Source: Enterovibrio norvegicus DSM 15893
GTDB taxonomy: Bacteria > Pseudomonadota > Gammaproteobacteria > Enterobacterales > Vibrionaceae
Direction of reading: 5' to 3'
DNA length: 64,000 nt
Assembly (NCBI RefSeq): GCF_900115495.1
Contig: NZ_FOWR01000014.1
Coordinates: forward strand, 62,001 to 126,000
Below the pieces are notes generated by a model. It ran no database searches. It was not told the DNA's origin and was given only the letters and a program-made list of their open reading frames with translations. Made by a program: the position numbers and the translations under genes. Below, piece by piece: positions 33,416-43,283 of the stretch (positions are counted from its first letter, which is position 1; each line of letters begins with the position of its first letter).

Positions 33416-36100
33416 ATGACCAACCTCGATGCGCTATTCAAACCAAAATCGATTGCTGTAATCGGCGCGTCTAACACACCAGGACGCGCAGGGAATATCA
33501 TCATTAGAAATCTGCAGTCTGGTGGCTTTCAAGGCCCCATCATGCCTGTGACGCCCAAATATCAGGCCGTGGCTGGGATTCTCGCGTATTCCACGATTGA
33601 AGAACTCCCCCTTGTCCCTGACATGGCAGTACTTTGTACCCATGCGAGCAGAAACAGTGAACTGATTCGCCAGCTTGGCGAAAAAGGCGTTAAAGTCGCG
33701 ATCATCCTTGCGGCAGGCATGAAGAATACACTGAACGAAGACGGTCAAGCTGAATTTGATGTGATGCGCAACATCGCCTCACAATACGCCATGCGGGTGA
33801 TTGGTCCTAACAGCTTGGGGATGATCCAGCCTTGGATTAACCTCAATGCGTCGTTCTCACCGATTCCCGCTAACCGCGGCAACATTGCCTTTGTTTCTCA
33901 ATCCGCCGCGGTGTGTACCACGATCCTCGATTGGGCGAAAAACCGCCGGGTTGGATTTTCAACCTTCATTTCTCTTGGCGAAGCCAGCGACATCGATTTC
34001 CCTGAGTTGCTCGATTACCTTAGCCGAGAAAGCAAAACCGATGCGATTCTGCTTTATATCGATAACATCCAAGATGCGAGGCGTTTTATTTCCGCAGCCC
34101 GTGCCGCATCACGTAACCGTCGTGTGTTGGTGTTGAAAAGCGGACGCACACCAGAAGGTGCAGGCGCACTTCCCCACCTTTCTGAGCTCTCTCATGGCCT
34201 TGATGGTGCCTATGATGCAGCTATCCGCCGTTCAGGGATGCTGCGCGTACGCACGACGCATGAACTGTTTGCAGCAGTAGAAACCCTCTCCCATTCTGTG
34301 CCCCTGCGAGGCGAACGCTTGGCCATCATTTCAAACGGGGGTGGCCCTGCTGTTATGGCGGTGGATACCTTGGTGGAAATGGGTGGAAAGCTTGCCGTAC
34401 TCAGTGAAGAAACCATTGCGAAGCTCAACGAGGTACTGCCTGTGAGTTGGTCGCATGGTAATCCCATCGACATCGTCGGCGATGCAGACACCACGCGTTA
34501 CCAAAAGGCCACCGAGATTCTATTGGAAAGCGATGAAGCGGATGCGTTGTTGATACTGCATTCCCCTTCAGTGACGGCGCCTGGGTTAAGCACGGCGAAA
34601 GCCTTGATTCAAACTTTAAAGAACAACCCAAGGGCGAAGCGCTTTAACATTTTGACCAACTGGCAAGGTGAAAGTGACGATGCCACCGTAGCGAGGCTTG
34701 CCTTTGCCCATGGCGGTTTTCCTGCCTACCGTACACCGGAAAGTGCGGTTACCGCATTCATGCACTTGGTCGAATACCGCCGAAATCAAAAACAACTGAT
34801 GGAAACACCGGCGTCAATGGGTCAAATTGATTACGACGTCGAAGGCGGAAATGCGCTGATTCAGCAAGCATTGGAAAACCACCAAACCACATTAACAACC
34901 CATGAAGCTCGCCCTTTCTTGGAGAAATACGGCATCAATGTGATGGCGACATGGCTAGCCGCAGACCCATCAGAAGCCGCGCAAATTACCGAGCAAGTGG
35001 GCTATCCCGTTGCCGTAAAATTGCGCTCACCCGACATTCCACACAAATCAGACGTCAACGGCGTCATGCTAGATTTGAACAACGCAACAGAAGTGGCTAA
35101 TGCAGCGCAACTGATGTTAAACCGTGTGTCCTTGGCGTATCCAACCGCACGTATTCAAGGCTTACAGATTCAGAGCATGGCAAGCCGCGCTGGCGCGCAA
35201 GAATTACGGGTTTGCGTTCGCCATGATCCTGTTTTCGGGCCCATTATTTTGGTGGGTGAAGGCGGTTCAGAATGGGATGTAAACCGAGACGCCGCGGTTG
35301 CAATCCCTCCATTAAACATGACACTCGCTCGCTACTTGGTCATCGGCGCGGTTAAATCAGGCAAGTTAAGGCAGCGTAGCCATCCTTATCGCCTTAACGT
35401 GAATGCACTTTGCCACTTCTTAGTGACGCTGTCACAAATAATCATCGATTACCCTCAAATTGCAGGACTCGACATTCATCCGCTGCTCGCTTCGGGCGAT
35501 GAGCTGCGCGTATTGGATGCCTCTATCAAGCTATCTCCCTACGATGACGACATACATTCTCGCCTTGCCATTCGCCCATACCCGAAAGAGTTAGAACAAC
35601 GCGTTATGCTGAGAGATGGCAGACCCGTGTTGCTTCGCCCCATTCTCCCTGAAGATGAACCTAACCATAAAACCTTCATCGAACATGTGTCCGTTGAAGA
35701 TCTATACAAACGCTTTTTCTCCGATGTGGGCGAGCTAAATCATGAGGCGTTAGCGAACCTAACCCAAATTGACTACGACCGCGAAATGGCGTTCGTCGCC
35801 GTTTACAGCAACGATGAAACGCAGGAAGACGACATCCTTGGCGTAGTCCGTGCGTTATCAAACCCTGAACACACTGATGCCGAATTTGCCGTGCTGGTTC
35901 GCTCTGATTTAAAAGGTGTTGGCCTAGGACGCATTTTGATGGAGAAAGTGATCGACTATGGCCGCGTAAGCGGATTAAAGCGTTTTAATGGCATGACGAT
36001 GCCATCAAACTCCGGCATGATCGCCCTCGCACAGAAAGTCGGATTTAGTATCGATGTGCAGTTGCAAGATGGCATCGTTGAAATGGAAATGATGTTATAG
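33416..36100 (+). CDS. pat: GNAT-fused NDP-forming acyl-CoA synthetase, protein lysine acetyltransferase Pat
   Basis: The 894-residue protein has the layout of Pat/PatZ (YfiQ): a CoA-binding domain (about 5-130; IAVIGASNTPGRAG), succinyl-CoA-ligase-like domains (to about 480), an ATP-grasp domain (about 500-720) and a C-terminal GNAT domain (about 735-890; VLVRSDLKGVGLGRILMEKVI). It acetylates protein lysines, for example acetyl-CoA synthetase, to restrain acetate use. The ATG at 33416 follows GGAGAGGG; the frame runs 39 codons further upstream. A matS site lies at 35423 and a terminator at 36134. Confidence 0.92.
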   Translation: MTNLDALFKPKSIAVIGASNTPGRAGNIIIRNLQSGGFQGPIMPVTPKYQAVAGILAYSTIEELPLVPDMAVLCTHASRNSELIRQLGEKGVKVAIILAAGMKNTLNEDGQAEFDVMRNIASQYAMRVIGPNSLGMIQPWINLNASFSPIPANRGNIAFVSQSAAVCTTILDWAKNRRVGFSTFISLGEASDIDFPELLDYLSRESKTDAILLYIDNIQDARRFISAARAASRNRRVLVLKSGRTPEGAGALPHLSELSHGLDGAYDAAIRRSGMLRVRTTHELFAAVETLSHSVPLRGERLAIISNGGGPAVMAVDTLVEMGGKLAVLSEETIAKLNEVLPVSWSHGNPIDIVGDADTTRYQKATEILLESDEADALLILHSPSVTAPGLSTAKALIQTLKNNPRAKRFNILTNWQGESDDATVARLAFAHGGFPAYRTPESAVTAFMHLVEYRRNQKQLMETPASMGQIDYDVEGGNALIQQALENHQTTLTTHEARPFLEKYGINVMATWLAADPSEAAQITEQVGYPVAVKLRSPDIPHKSDVNGVMLDLNNATEVANAAQLMLNRVSLAYPTARIQGLQIQSMASRAGAQELRVCVRHDPVFGPIILVGEGGSEWDVNRDAAVAIPPLNMTLARYLVIGAVKSGKLRQRSHPYRLNVNALCHFLVTLSQIIIDYPQIAGLDIHPLLASGDELRVLDASIKLSPYDDDIHSRLAIRPYPKELEQRVMLRDGRPVLLRPILPEDEPNHKTFIEHVSVEDLYKRFFSDVGELNHEALANLTQIDYDREMAFVAVYSNDETQEDDILGVVRALSNPEHTDAEFAVLVRSDLKGVGLGRILMEKVIDYGRVSGLKRFNGMTMPSNSGMIALAQKVGFSIDVQLQDGIVEMEMML
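35423..35435. other. matS: matS (MatP binding site)
   Basis: GTGACGCTGTCAC matches GTGACRNYGTCAC exactly; it is inside the pat gene. Confidence 0.85.
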
Positions 36101-36133
36101 CGCGGCAGTTAAAGCGGCAGTTCAAAATAGATA

Positions 36134-36158
36134 AAAAAGGCTGCATAGCAGCCTTTTT
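36134..36158 (+). terminator. Rho-independent terminator of pat
   Basis: An 11-bp stem (AAAAAGGCTGC/GCAGCCTTTTT) with an ATA loop. Confidence 0.9.
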
Positions 36159-36213
36159 CGATCGCACACCGACCAAGTTAAGTTACGGCGTAACTTTACT
36201 TAATCCTATGATT

Positions 36214-36510
36214 TTAAAGCGTATAATCAACCACGATCAAATCTTCGATGTGAGGACCAAACACCACTTTGAGTGCGTCGTGTTCTGGGTCAACAAGGTA
36301 ACGCTGACGCGCATCTTCATCATTAAACGTCATGAAAATAATATGGGTATACCCTTTGTTTTTACCTTCAGGGCTGTCGTTTTCACCCCACTCTACGGAC
36401 ACAACCCCTTCCACACGCTCTGTCATTGATTCAAACTCTTCACGAATCTCTCCAAGATCAGCCTCGTTCGTGGTTGGTTTGAAGGTTACCAGTAATATGT
36501 GTCGGATCAT
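36214..36510 (-). CDS. Dabb-domain (stress-responsive alpha/beta barrel) protein
   Basis: A 98-residue single Dabb domain: MIRHILLVTFKPTT, WGENDSPEGKNKGYTHIIFMTF, then HxALKVVFGPHIEDLIVVDY. Such proteins form dimeric ferredoxin-like barrels, and some are enzymes. Function is unknown. The ATG at 36510 follows GGAG; 14 upstream codons lack similarity. Confidence 0.88.
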   Translation of the reverse strand: MIRHILLVTFKPTTNEADLGEIREEFESMTERVEGVVSVEWGENDSPEGKNKGYTHIIFMTFNDEDARQRYLVDPEHDALKVVFGPHIEDLIVVDYTL

Positions 36511-36598
36511 CTTGTTGCTCCATAAAGGTTTTAACGAAACAACCAAACACAATGCTTAGCACGTGTTCGGCTGATTTATGATGGTGTTTCCAGACTAC

Positions 36599-37495
36599 TC
36601 ATTCTTTCGGTAGAGGTTGAATCACTTTTAGTACTTTCGGCAATTCACGGATCATCCAGCTTTTCGCGTTCCCCATACGGTTCCGCTTCCACGCCATCAC
36701 CCACTCCAATTGGTACACCTCGCTCCCTTTGATGATTTTCAGGTCACCGTTATCCAGTTCCTTTTGTATCCACCAATCCGGCATGGTACCTATGCCCAGC
36801 CCCTTCTTAATGGCGTGGTATTTTTCCGCCATAGAAGACACGGTGAGTCGTGGCTGTTCATCCAGAATATTAAAGGTATACGTTTTGGCATTGCGCGCGG
36901 TATCTGCGACCGAAATACTTCGGTACTTACGCCGTGTATCCGCATCATAAGGATTGGCTTCATTATGAATGGGATGATCAGCATGTGCCACCCAATACCC
37001 TTCGGAGAAACCCAAAGGTTGCACTTTCAAGCTCTGAGGGTAACTTGGTGCTGTTGGGCAAATCAGTATATCTGCGCGATCTTCTTCCAACGCTTCCCAT
37101 GACCCCGCAAGAATCTCTTCCTGCAAGCGAACGCGGGTTGTCGCCTCATTGCTTAACTTATCAATAAGTGGAAAAAATTGGCGAGCTGATAGCAAGCCAT
37201 CATAGGCGATAGTGATATCTAATTCCCACCCATGCGCTAACGATTTCGCATCCGCAACGAGCTCGTCCGCCGCATTGCTAAGAATGCGCCCTCTATCTAG
37301 TAGCAATCTTCCTGCATCAGTAAACGAAGCCTTATGGCCAGAACGGTCAAAAATAACCAAATCTAAATCTTGTTCGAGCTTTTGCACCTGATAACTCAGG
37401 GATGAAGGCGCACGGCTTAAGGAATCTGCGGCAGCGGCAAAACTTCCCTTTCGATCAATCGCGTCCAATACTTGCAGCGCTTCGAAAGATATCAT
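36599..37495 (-). CDS. yhaJ: LysR-family regulator, YhaJ-like
   Basis: The 298-residue protein resembles E. coli YhaJ along its length: ALQVLDAIDRKGSFAAAADSL...PSSLSYQVQKLEQDLDLVIFDRSGHKA in the winged helix, and PRLTVSS, VMAWKRNRMGNAKSWMIRELPKV in the effector domain. YhaJ in E. coli responds to aromatic compounds and controls quinone/oxidative-stress genes. No yhaK-like neighbour is seen on the other side of the promoter. Confidence 0.85.
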   Translation of the reverse strand: MISFEALQVLDAIDRKGSFAAAADSLSRAPSSLSYQVQKLEQDLDLVIFDRSGHKASFTDAGRLLLDRGRILSNAADELVADAKSLAHGWELDITIAYDGLLSARQFFPLIDKLSNEATTRVRLQEEILAGSWEALEEDRADILICPTAPSYPQSLKVQPLGFSEGYWVAHADHPIHNEANPYDADTRRKYRSISVADTARNAKTYTFNILDEQPRLTVSSMAEKYHAIKKGLGIGTMPDWWIQKELDNGDLKIIKGSEVYQLEWVMAWKRNRMGNAKSWMIRELPKVLKVIQPLPKE

Positions 37496-37818
37496 TGTTG
37501 TGTCTCCCTTTTCGTGTACTCGCTTTTACTCAAAACCTTCTGAAACAGTGTGGCTTCTTGATGAGCCTATCCCCCCTCAATGTTGCATTGTTCAGGGTTG
37601 TGTCAAAACTGTTCGGTTTTTTATCATATGTACCATGACGAGTTGACCTGTCTTTCAACTATTTCTATTCATAGCAATGCATAATTGTAAAAAAACCTCA
37701 TTTTAATCTGTCACAATTCACTGAATAAAAACAACTTTCAGGCACCCAATCGCTAATTTCGTGATGTACACATCGCCATAAGCCCCTTAACTGTCTTACT
37801 CTTACTTAAGAGGTGCCT
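37496..37818. other. divergent intergenic region
   Basis: AT-rich promoter region between yhaJ and the OLD-family nuclease. No gene or clear operator was found. Confidence 0.4.
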
Positions 37819-39447
37819 ATGAAGTTAGATCGCATTGAAATAGCAGGGTTTCGCGGCATTCGTCGACTATCGCTAAGTCTCGATGAACTCACCGTGCTTA
37901 TAGGAGAGAATGCTTGGGGCAAAAGTTCACTCTTAGACGCACTGACACTCTGCCTACCTTCCACTGGGGAGGCATACCCTTTCCAACGTTCCGATTTTCA
38001 TATCGACCATACCCTTGGAAATGCCCAAACCAACCAAATCCTCATCGTCTTTCGATGGCTAGAGAGCTTTTCAGGTGAGCACCGAGCAAGGCGATATCGG
38101 AAATTCTCCCAAGTGTGGAACGGAAATACTGAGGGGGTACGCCGAATCGATTTTCGTATCAATGCAGAATTTGATGATGGAAAGATCACTGTAAGTCGTG
38201 ATTTTCTGACGGAGCAAGGCGATGTTATTGAGATCGACAACAATGAAGAACTCGCTCATCAGCTCGTCGCACTTCACCCTATCATACGTATGCAAGATGC
38301 ACGGCGCTTGCGGGACGCAGAGCTTCTGCAAAATGGCAACAAAACACGCTTAGAGAAGCGGCTAGAAAACACCGTACGTCGCTTACAGCAAAAACCCGGA
38401 CATGTGAATAAGGGAGAGGTACGAAGCGGCCTGAAAGCCATGCGTACTTTGCTCGACCATTATTTTGCGTTCGATTCCCATAATCGCTCCCCCAGCGATG
38501 TTGAGCCTGCACGCCACCTCAACATGAGAGCTAACTACATTCACCCGCTAGAACACGTAGCAAAAAACACATCAAACCAAAGTCGATTGCTGTTGATGGG
38601 GTTGCTCAGCGCCTTTGTGCGAGCCCGGGGCCCCAAACAATTAAAGGCCAATGCGCGTCCTATCGTTATATTTGAAGATCCCGAAAGCCGCTTACATCCG
38701 ACGTTACTGAATCAAGCATGGCGCTTGATTCGACTGATGCCGATGCAAAAGATCTTAACCACCAACAGCGGCGATCTTCTCTCTGCTGCGCCTTTGGCAA
38801 GCATACGACGATTAGAGCGCGGTTCAACACACACAGTGTCGCATCAGGTGTCACCCGATGCGCTGTCGAAAGATCAAGAAAGGCGCGTGTCATTCCACGT
38901 TCGTATTCATCGCCCGAGCGCACTCTTTGCGCGATGCTGGCTACTGGTGGAAGGCGAAACGGAAGTCTGGTTGTTCAACGAATTAGCGCGATTACAAGGC
39001 TATGACCTTGCCGCGGAAGGCGTGCAACTGATCGAGTTTGCACAAAGTGGCCTTAAACCGCTGATTAAGCTGGCCATCGAACTCGGTATTGAATGGCATT
39101 TGATTGCTGATGGCGACATGGCGGGACAGAAATACGCATACTCAGCACGCAATATGCTCAATGGCGATCAAGAAAATCATCGATTGACGCTCTTACCCGA
39201 TCGAGATATTGAGCATTACCTTTTTCACAATGGCTACGAGCCACTGTTCCGACAAATGGCCCATATGGAAGGACAAACTAAACTGTCGACGAAGAAGATC
39301 ATTGATAAAGCGCTGAAGAAATATGCCAAGCCAGACGCGGCGTTAGCCATTATCGAATACACAGAGCAACATCAAGATGAAAACATTCCTCTCTTGCTTC
39401 GCTGGACGCTTCAGCGCGTTATTGGCATGGCAAGAGGCGCAGGGTGA
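37819..39447 (+). CDS. OLD-family ATP-dependent endonuclease (YbjD/DUF2813-like)
   Basis: The 542-residue protein has an N-terminal SMC/RecF-like ATPase (Walker A G29-S37, GENAWGKSS; IVIFEDPESRLHP as Walker B/D-loop) and a C-terminal TOPRIM domain (WLLVEGETEVW; HLIADGDMAGQ) that should cleave DNA with metal ions. This is the architecture of class-1-like OLD nucleases such as E. coli YbjD. No partner helicase (as in Gabija) is adjacent, so a defence role is not supported by context. The ATG at 37819 follows AAGAGG. Confidence 0.88.
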   Translation: MKLDRIEIAGFRGIRRLSLSLDELTVLIGENAWGKSSLLDALTLCLPSTGEAYPFQRSDFHIDHTLGNAQTNQILIVFRWLESFSGEHRARRYRKFSQVWNGNTEGVRRIDFRINAEFDDGKITVSRDFLTEQGDVIEIDNNEELAHQLVALHPIIRMQDARRLRDAELLQNGNKTRLEKRLENTVRRLQQKPGHVNKGEVRSGLKAMRTLLDHYFAFDSHNRSPSDVEPARHLNMRANYIHPLEHVAKNTSNQSRLLLMGLLSAFVRARGPKQLKANARPIVIFEDPESRLHPTLLNQAWRLIRLMPMQKILTTNSGDLLSAAPLASIRRLERGSTHTVSHQVSPDALSKDQERRVSFHVRIHRPSALFARCWLLVEGETEVWLFNELARLQGYDLAAEGVQLIEFAQSGLKPLIKLAIELGIEWHLIADGDMAGQKYAYSARNMLNGDQENHRLTLLPDRDIEHYLFHNGYEPLFRQMAHMEGQTKLSTKKIIDKALKKYAKPDAALAIIEYTEQHQDENIPLLLRWTLQRVIGMARGAG

Positions 39448-39451
39448 TTGT

Positions 39452-39465
39452 CGGGCTTCAGCCCG
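39452..39465. terminator. short hairpin between convergent genes
   Basis: CGGGCT-TC-AGCCCG fills the 18-base gap between the nuclease and DUF3833 genes. It has only weak T-richness. Confidence 0.4.
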
Positions 39466-39987
39466 CTACTGCTTTTCAAAGAAAATGGTGATGCGGCCTA
39501 CTTCAATGCCAAACTTTTTCATGGAGGTAAGGTTGAACACGCGCTTATCGTCTTGTCGGTACAGCCAATCATCCAGCGTCAGCACGTAGTTGCTTTCTCC
39601 GACATCAACGCTCAAGTCATACGCCCAGTTTAGAGCATTACCTTCTTCACGCCCCGTCGCAATACCCACAACATCACCCGCTGTGCCTTGATATGAACCG
39701 TCCGCATTTTGAGTGATCGTCCACACTCGATTCTGATTTTCACCGTCCGCGAAATCGAAGTCTTCATCCAAGATGAGTTGATTGCCCTCAACAGTGCCTT
39801 TAATCATCACCTCAAAGCGACGTGTTTCCATTCCTGTATAGTCTTGAACCATTCCCCAAGCTTTCACATCGCCATCGAAATACTCAAACAAATTGAACGC
39901 AGGTGTCATGGCTTTGTAGTCATCGATAGAACTAGAGCATCCCACCAATCCAAAAAAGATGGCGCTGAAAAGGGCGAATATTTTCAT
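39466..39987 (-). CDS. DUF3833 family lipoprotein
   Basis: The 173-residue protein has a lipobox (LVGC, C17) and a lipocalin-like beta-rich body (FDGDVKAWGMVQDYTG; GIATGREEGNALNWAYDLSVDVG; LDDWLYRQDD) typical of DUF3833. It is the last gene of the light/singlet-oxygen operon. Role unknown; an envelope or lipid-carrier function is an inference from gene company. Confidence 0.85.
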   Translation of the reverse strand: MKIFALFSAIFFGLVGCSSSIDDYKAMTPAFNLFEYFDGDVKAWGMVQDYTGMETRRFEVMIKGTVEGNQLILDEDFDFADGENQNRVWTITQNADGSYQGTAGDVVGIATGREEGNALNWAYDLSVDVGESNYVLTLDDWLYRQDDKRVFNLTSMKKFGIEVGRITIFFEKQ

Positions 39988-39989
39988 AT

Positions 39990-40664
39990 TTATTTCCTGT
40001 TTGAAGCCTCTCCGCCAATCAGCGCGAGCCTAAGTGTTGGGTAAGCGGTATCTGGGGAAAGCCAAATGTTGGCAAAAGCATCAGCAAGTACCGCTTCGTT
40101 CAACGAACCTGTCGGTTTTGCCGTGTCGTTCAATGCTTGGTAATAGAATTGACCTGTTTGATTTGAAAGCACATAAATCAAACGGTCGCCCTCTTTCACG
40201 TTTGGCCAAACGCCCTCCATGTTCGGTAACCAAGCGTCAATCTGGCTTTTGGTGTATCCGAGGTGTTCCCATTGTTCAACGGTCGCATCCAGTAAATCTT
40301 CAGCATCAATATCTCGGCTATAGGTAATCACCAATGCCAAAGGCTCGTTGCTTTCAGCGACGTATGTGCCGTTTTGAGTGCGCAGCTCACTGTCATAGAT
40401 TTTCCAAAAGCCCCAAGTAAGCGACGCATTGCCGACAGGTTTCCACCACATCCATTGATCGCTATTGACGTTTGCATTTAGAGCGTGTTGAGCGTCCACC
40501 ACAGAACCGGATGTCGTTTCTGTCGCCATCGCATCTGCAAACGACGTCGATGACGCTGTTAACACCGCCATGAACAAGCACAGAACCCAAGGCGTTGTCT
40601 GTCGCGAACAGACTTGGCTTGATGTTGAGCGCTGGTTTTTCGCAATTGCAGAAAATGGCTTCAT
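39990..40664 (-). CDS. secreted chalcone-isomerase-like protein
   Basis: The 224-residue protein has a long basic N-region (about 25 residues) before a hydrophobic export segment (about 26-44). The mature part has the bacterial chalcone-isomerase-like pattern (GFWKIYDSELRT; VITYSRDIDAEDLLDATVEQWEHLG; ANIWLSPDT). Bacterial members probably bind fatty acids rather than flavonoids. It lies 2 bases ahead of the DUF3833 gene. AAGGA precedes the ATG. Confidence 0.82.
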   Translation of the reverse strand: MKPFSAIAKNQRSTSSQVCSRQTTPWVLCLFMAVLTASSTSFADAMATETTSGSVVDAQHALNANVNSDQWMWWKPVGNASLTWGFWKIYDSELRTQNGTYVAESNEPLALVITYSRDIDAEDLLDATVEQWEHLGYTKSQIDAWLPNMEGVWPNVKEGDRLIYVLSNQTGQFYYQALNDTAKPTGSLNEAVLADAFANIWLSPDTAYPTLRLALIGGEASNRK

Positions 40665-40711
40665 CGGTATGCAGTCCTTATGTATTTCCAGACACTGTTT
40701 CTTTGCAGGTT

Positions 40712-41233
40712 CTATTTTTTAACAGGCATTGCAGAATGACTGTCGGGACCAGAATTTGCTTTTCTGGTTAACACGTTCAGCATGGACAGGAACACCACGC
40801 TATACATCAGCCACATGCCAAACAAAATCAGCGCTGTTTTACCAATGGGCTCTCCAAACGTAACAGCGCCCAAGCGTTCACCACCAAGGTAACTAAGCAT
40901 TCCCCCTACACTGCCTGCGATGAGCAATATCCACGTCTTTTGAGACATCATCCAATCGCGTAACAACCAAAGGTACGATGCAAACCCCGTCCACATCAGG
41001 CACAACCAAAGTGGCAGATGCGGATGGGGAAATTGAAGAATACCCAAATGGGAGAGAACACTGTCACCGACGATGCCAACAACAGCAAACAAAGGCATCG
41101 CCCAATACAAGGAACGATCAATCAACAACGCCCCAATGAGCAGCACCACCAGCATTGGGATCCAATCACTACGACCAACAACAGCGGCGAACCAAAACAC
41201 ATTGAACGTTAATGAAAGTAAAATGACGCGCAT
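40712..41233 (-). CDS. DUF2878 membrane protein
   Basis: A 173-residue inner-membrane protein with about five or six hydrophobic segments, matching the DUF2878 family usually found in this lipid/photolyase gene set. The function is unknown. Gaps of 71 and 47 bases to its neighbours suggest it belongs to the operon. Confidence 0.82.
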   Translation of the reverse strand: MRVILLSLTFNVFWFAAVVGRSDWIPMLVVLLIGALLIDRSLYWAMPLFAVVGIVGDSVLSHLGILQFPHPHLPLWLCLMWTGFASYLWLLRDWMMSQKTWILLIAGSVGGMLSYLGGERLGAVTFGEPIGKTALILFGMWLMYSVVFLSMLNVLTRKANSGPDSHSAMPVKK

Positions 41234-41304
41234 ACGTTCCCCTTTATCGACCTTGCCGTTGTTAACAAACTAATACTCCGCAAAAAATGTTGAATAACCT
41301 GTCG

Positions 41305-42543
41305 TTACTCTCTCCAACCTGGACGGCTCATGACCAATTGCACCGTGCTGATGGTGCGCTCGCGGAAGCCGCCTTCGCAGTAGCAAAAGTAATAACGCCA
41401 CAAGCGGATAAAGCGCTCGTCATATCCCAGCGCCATCAGCTCTGATTGGCGTTCGTTAAAGCGTTCATGCCAGTCTTCGAGGGTTTTCGCATAATCTAAC
41501 CCGATGTCTTTCAAGTCGCGCACCACTAAGTCGCTGTGGCGCGTGAAGTGAGAAAGCAACACGTTAACAGATGGCAGGAAGCCCCCAGGGAAGATGTGCT
41601 TCTGAATGAAGTCCACGTTATTGCTGTAGTAGTCATAACGTTGGTCAGCGATGGTAATGGCTTGGATTGCCATCAGGCCGTCATGCTTAAGCAGTGATTG
41701 GCATTTCTTGATATAGGTTGTGAGGTATTGTTTGCCCACTGCCTCGATCATTTCAATGGATACAAGCTTGTCGTACTCACCGGTCAAATCGCGATAGTCC
41801 TCTTTGAGCAGGGTAATCTTGTCTTCCAACCCTTCTTGCTCGACTCTGCTTTTTGCCCATTCAAATTGCTCGCTGGAAATCGTGGTGGTGGTCACGCGGC
41901 ATCCGTAGTGCTTTGCCGCGTGTATCGCCATCGCGCCCCAACCTGTACCAATTTCGATCAGGTGGTCTGTGGGTTTCAATTCAAGCTGGCGGCACAAACG
42001 ATCCATCTTTTGAAATTGGGCTTGTTCTAGCGAATCAGACTCTATCTCGTAGATACCGCTCGAATACAGCATCTCTTGGTCAAGGAATTGTTCATACAGC
42101 GCATTGCCCAAATCGTAATGCGCAGAGATGTTGTTTCTGGAGTTCTCTTTCGTATTGCGGTTTTTCCAATGCGCAATTTTAGTCACGATGTCTGCAAGCC
42201 AGCCCACTTTGCTTTCTAAGCGGTCAAGCGCGGGCATGTTTCGACAACACACGCGAATAACATTGGTTAAGTCTGGGGAATCCCACCAGCCATCAACGTA
42301 GGCTTCTGCTGCACCAATACTGCCGCCTGTCAGCAGCCTTTGATAAAAGCCAGGGTGTTTAATAATAATTTCCGCATGCAGTTCGGCAGACGTATCGCCG
42401 AGCTGATGCGTTTGTCCATCATGATCAACAAGCGTAAGACCTGCATCTTCGATGTATCCGAACGTTTTCAACAGCACATTTCTTGCGAAAGTGTCTTTCT
42501 TGGTCACCGCGCAGGATGTGGTTTCGATTTGGCTTGAATACAT
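41305..42543 (-). CDS. cfa: cyclopropane-fatty-acyl-phospholipid synthase family methyltransferase
   Basis: The 412-residue protein has an N-terminal lipid-binding domain (about 1-120) and a SAM-dependent methyltransferase domain (IEIGTGWGAMAIHAAKHYGCRVTTTTIS; SIEMIEAVG). It transfers a methyl/methylene group to unsaturated phospholipid chains. In this operon context it could make cyclopropane fatty acids or the methylated intermediates of furan fatty acids known from alphaproteobacterial singlet-oxygen responses. It lies 2 bases after DUF1365. Confidence 0.92.
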   Translation of the reverse strand: MYSSQIETTSCAVTKKDTFARNVLLKTFGYIEDAGLTLVDHDGQTHQLGDTSAELHAEIIIKHPGFYQRLLTGGSIGAAEAYVDGWWDSPDLTNVIRVCCRNMPALDRLESKVGWLADIVTKIAHWKNRNTKENSRNNISAHYDLGNALYEQFLDQEMLYSSGIYEIESDSLEQAQFQKMDRLCRQLELKPTDHLIEIGTGWGAMAIHAAKHYGCRVTTTTISSEQFEWAKSRVEQEGLEDKITLLKEDYRDLTGEYDKLVSIEMIEAVGKQYLTTYIKKCQSLLKHDGLMAIQAITIADQRYDYYSNNVDFIQKHIFPGGFLPSVNVLLSHFTRHSDLVVRDLKDIGLDYAKTLEDWHERFNERQSELMALGYDERFIRLWRYYFCYCEGGFRERTISTVQLVMSRPGWRE

Positions 42544-42545
42544 AG

Positions 42546-43283
42546 TTACTCCTTAACCTGAGCCGGATGAGAATAAAACGGTGCGCCTTTAATCCAGAGC
42601 TTCAATGCTTGCCAATAAATGGAAGCCACCACTTTTACTGTCATCACCGGTGTCTTAACGATGAGTTTGCTGAGTTCTTTTGATGTGAAAGGCGTCTTTG
42701 TTAGCGCAAGCGTTGCATCAAATTCCTTCTCGCCGCGGTGTGTTTCTAAGTGTACAAACGCGGTTTTGTCCAAGGGACGAAGCTTCCACACATATTTTTG
42801 ATCGACCGGGTTAAACGGAGAAACGTGAAACGCTTTGTCGTTCTCCCAACGTTTACCCGCTGGAATCGCATAGTAATGACGCTGATTCCAAGGTGTATTA
42901 CTCACTTCGGCAAGAATGTATTGCCATTGGTCGTTCTCGTCATACAGGTAGTAAAAATTCACTGGGCTAAAATAGAGCCCGAAATACCGCAAGTGACAAA
43001 GCGCGAGTACTTTCCCCTCAACACGCTTGCCGGTTAACGCATGGATCTTGTCTTTTACTGCTTGTTTGGTGTCTAAACGCCCTTCCATGTAATCAGGACG
43101 GTGAAAGGTTGCCACCCCCCACTTTCTTAACGAAAAGCCACGCACGTTCTGTTCCAATGCCTCTAACTCGTCAAGATCAATCAACGGCATGAACATTGGA
43201 TAGGTGAATCCGTGCTCCACCGGCGTAAAGCGCCGATGGCGAACACTGCCGACAAACAGACCGCTATTAGCGTCTGAGTTCAT
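42546..43283 (-). CDS. DUF1365 family protein
   Basis: The 245-residue protein has the DUF1365 hallmarks: VGSVRHRRFTPVEHGFTYPMFM, FSPVNFYYLYD, EVSNTPWNQRHYY and KAFHVSPFNPVDQKYVW. It is regularly found between an FAD oxidoreductase and a Cfa enzyme and is presumed to act on the same lipids. Its ATG overlaps the FAD-oxidoreductase stop by 4 bases. Confidence 0.92.
   Translation of the reverse strand: MNSDANSGLFVGSVRHRRFTPVEHGFTYPMFMPLIDLDELEALEQNVRGFSLRKWGVATFHRPDYMEGRLDTKQAVKDKIHALTGKRVEGKVLALCHLRYFGLYFSPVNFYYLYDENDQWQYILAEVSNTPWNQRHYYAIPAGKRWENDKAFHVSPFNPVDQKYVWKLRPLDKTAFVHLETHRGEKEFDATLALTKTPFTSKELSKLIVKTPVMTVKVVASIYWQALKLWIKGAPFYSHPAQVKE

Noticed and set aside
37819-39447. OLD-family nuclease as part of a Gabija-like defence system
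   Set aside because: No UvrD-like helicase or other defence gene is adjacent, and the protein fits the chromosomal YbjD group.
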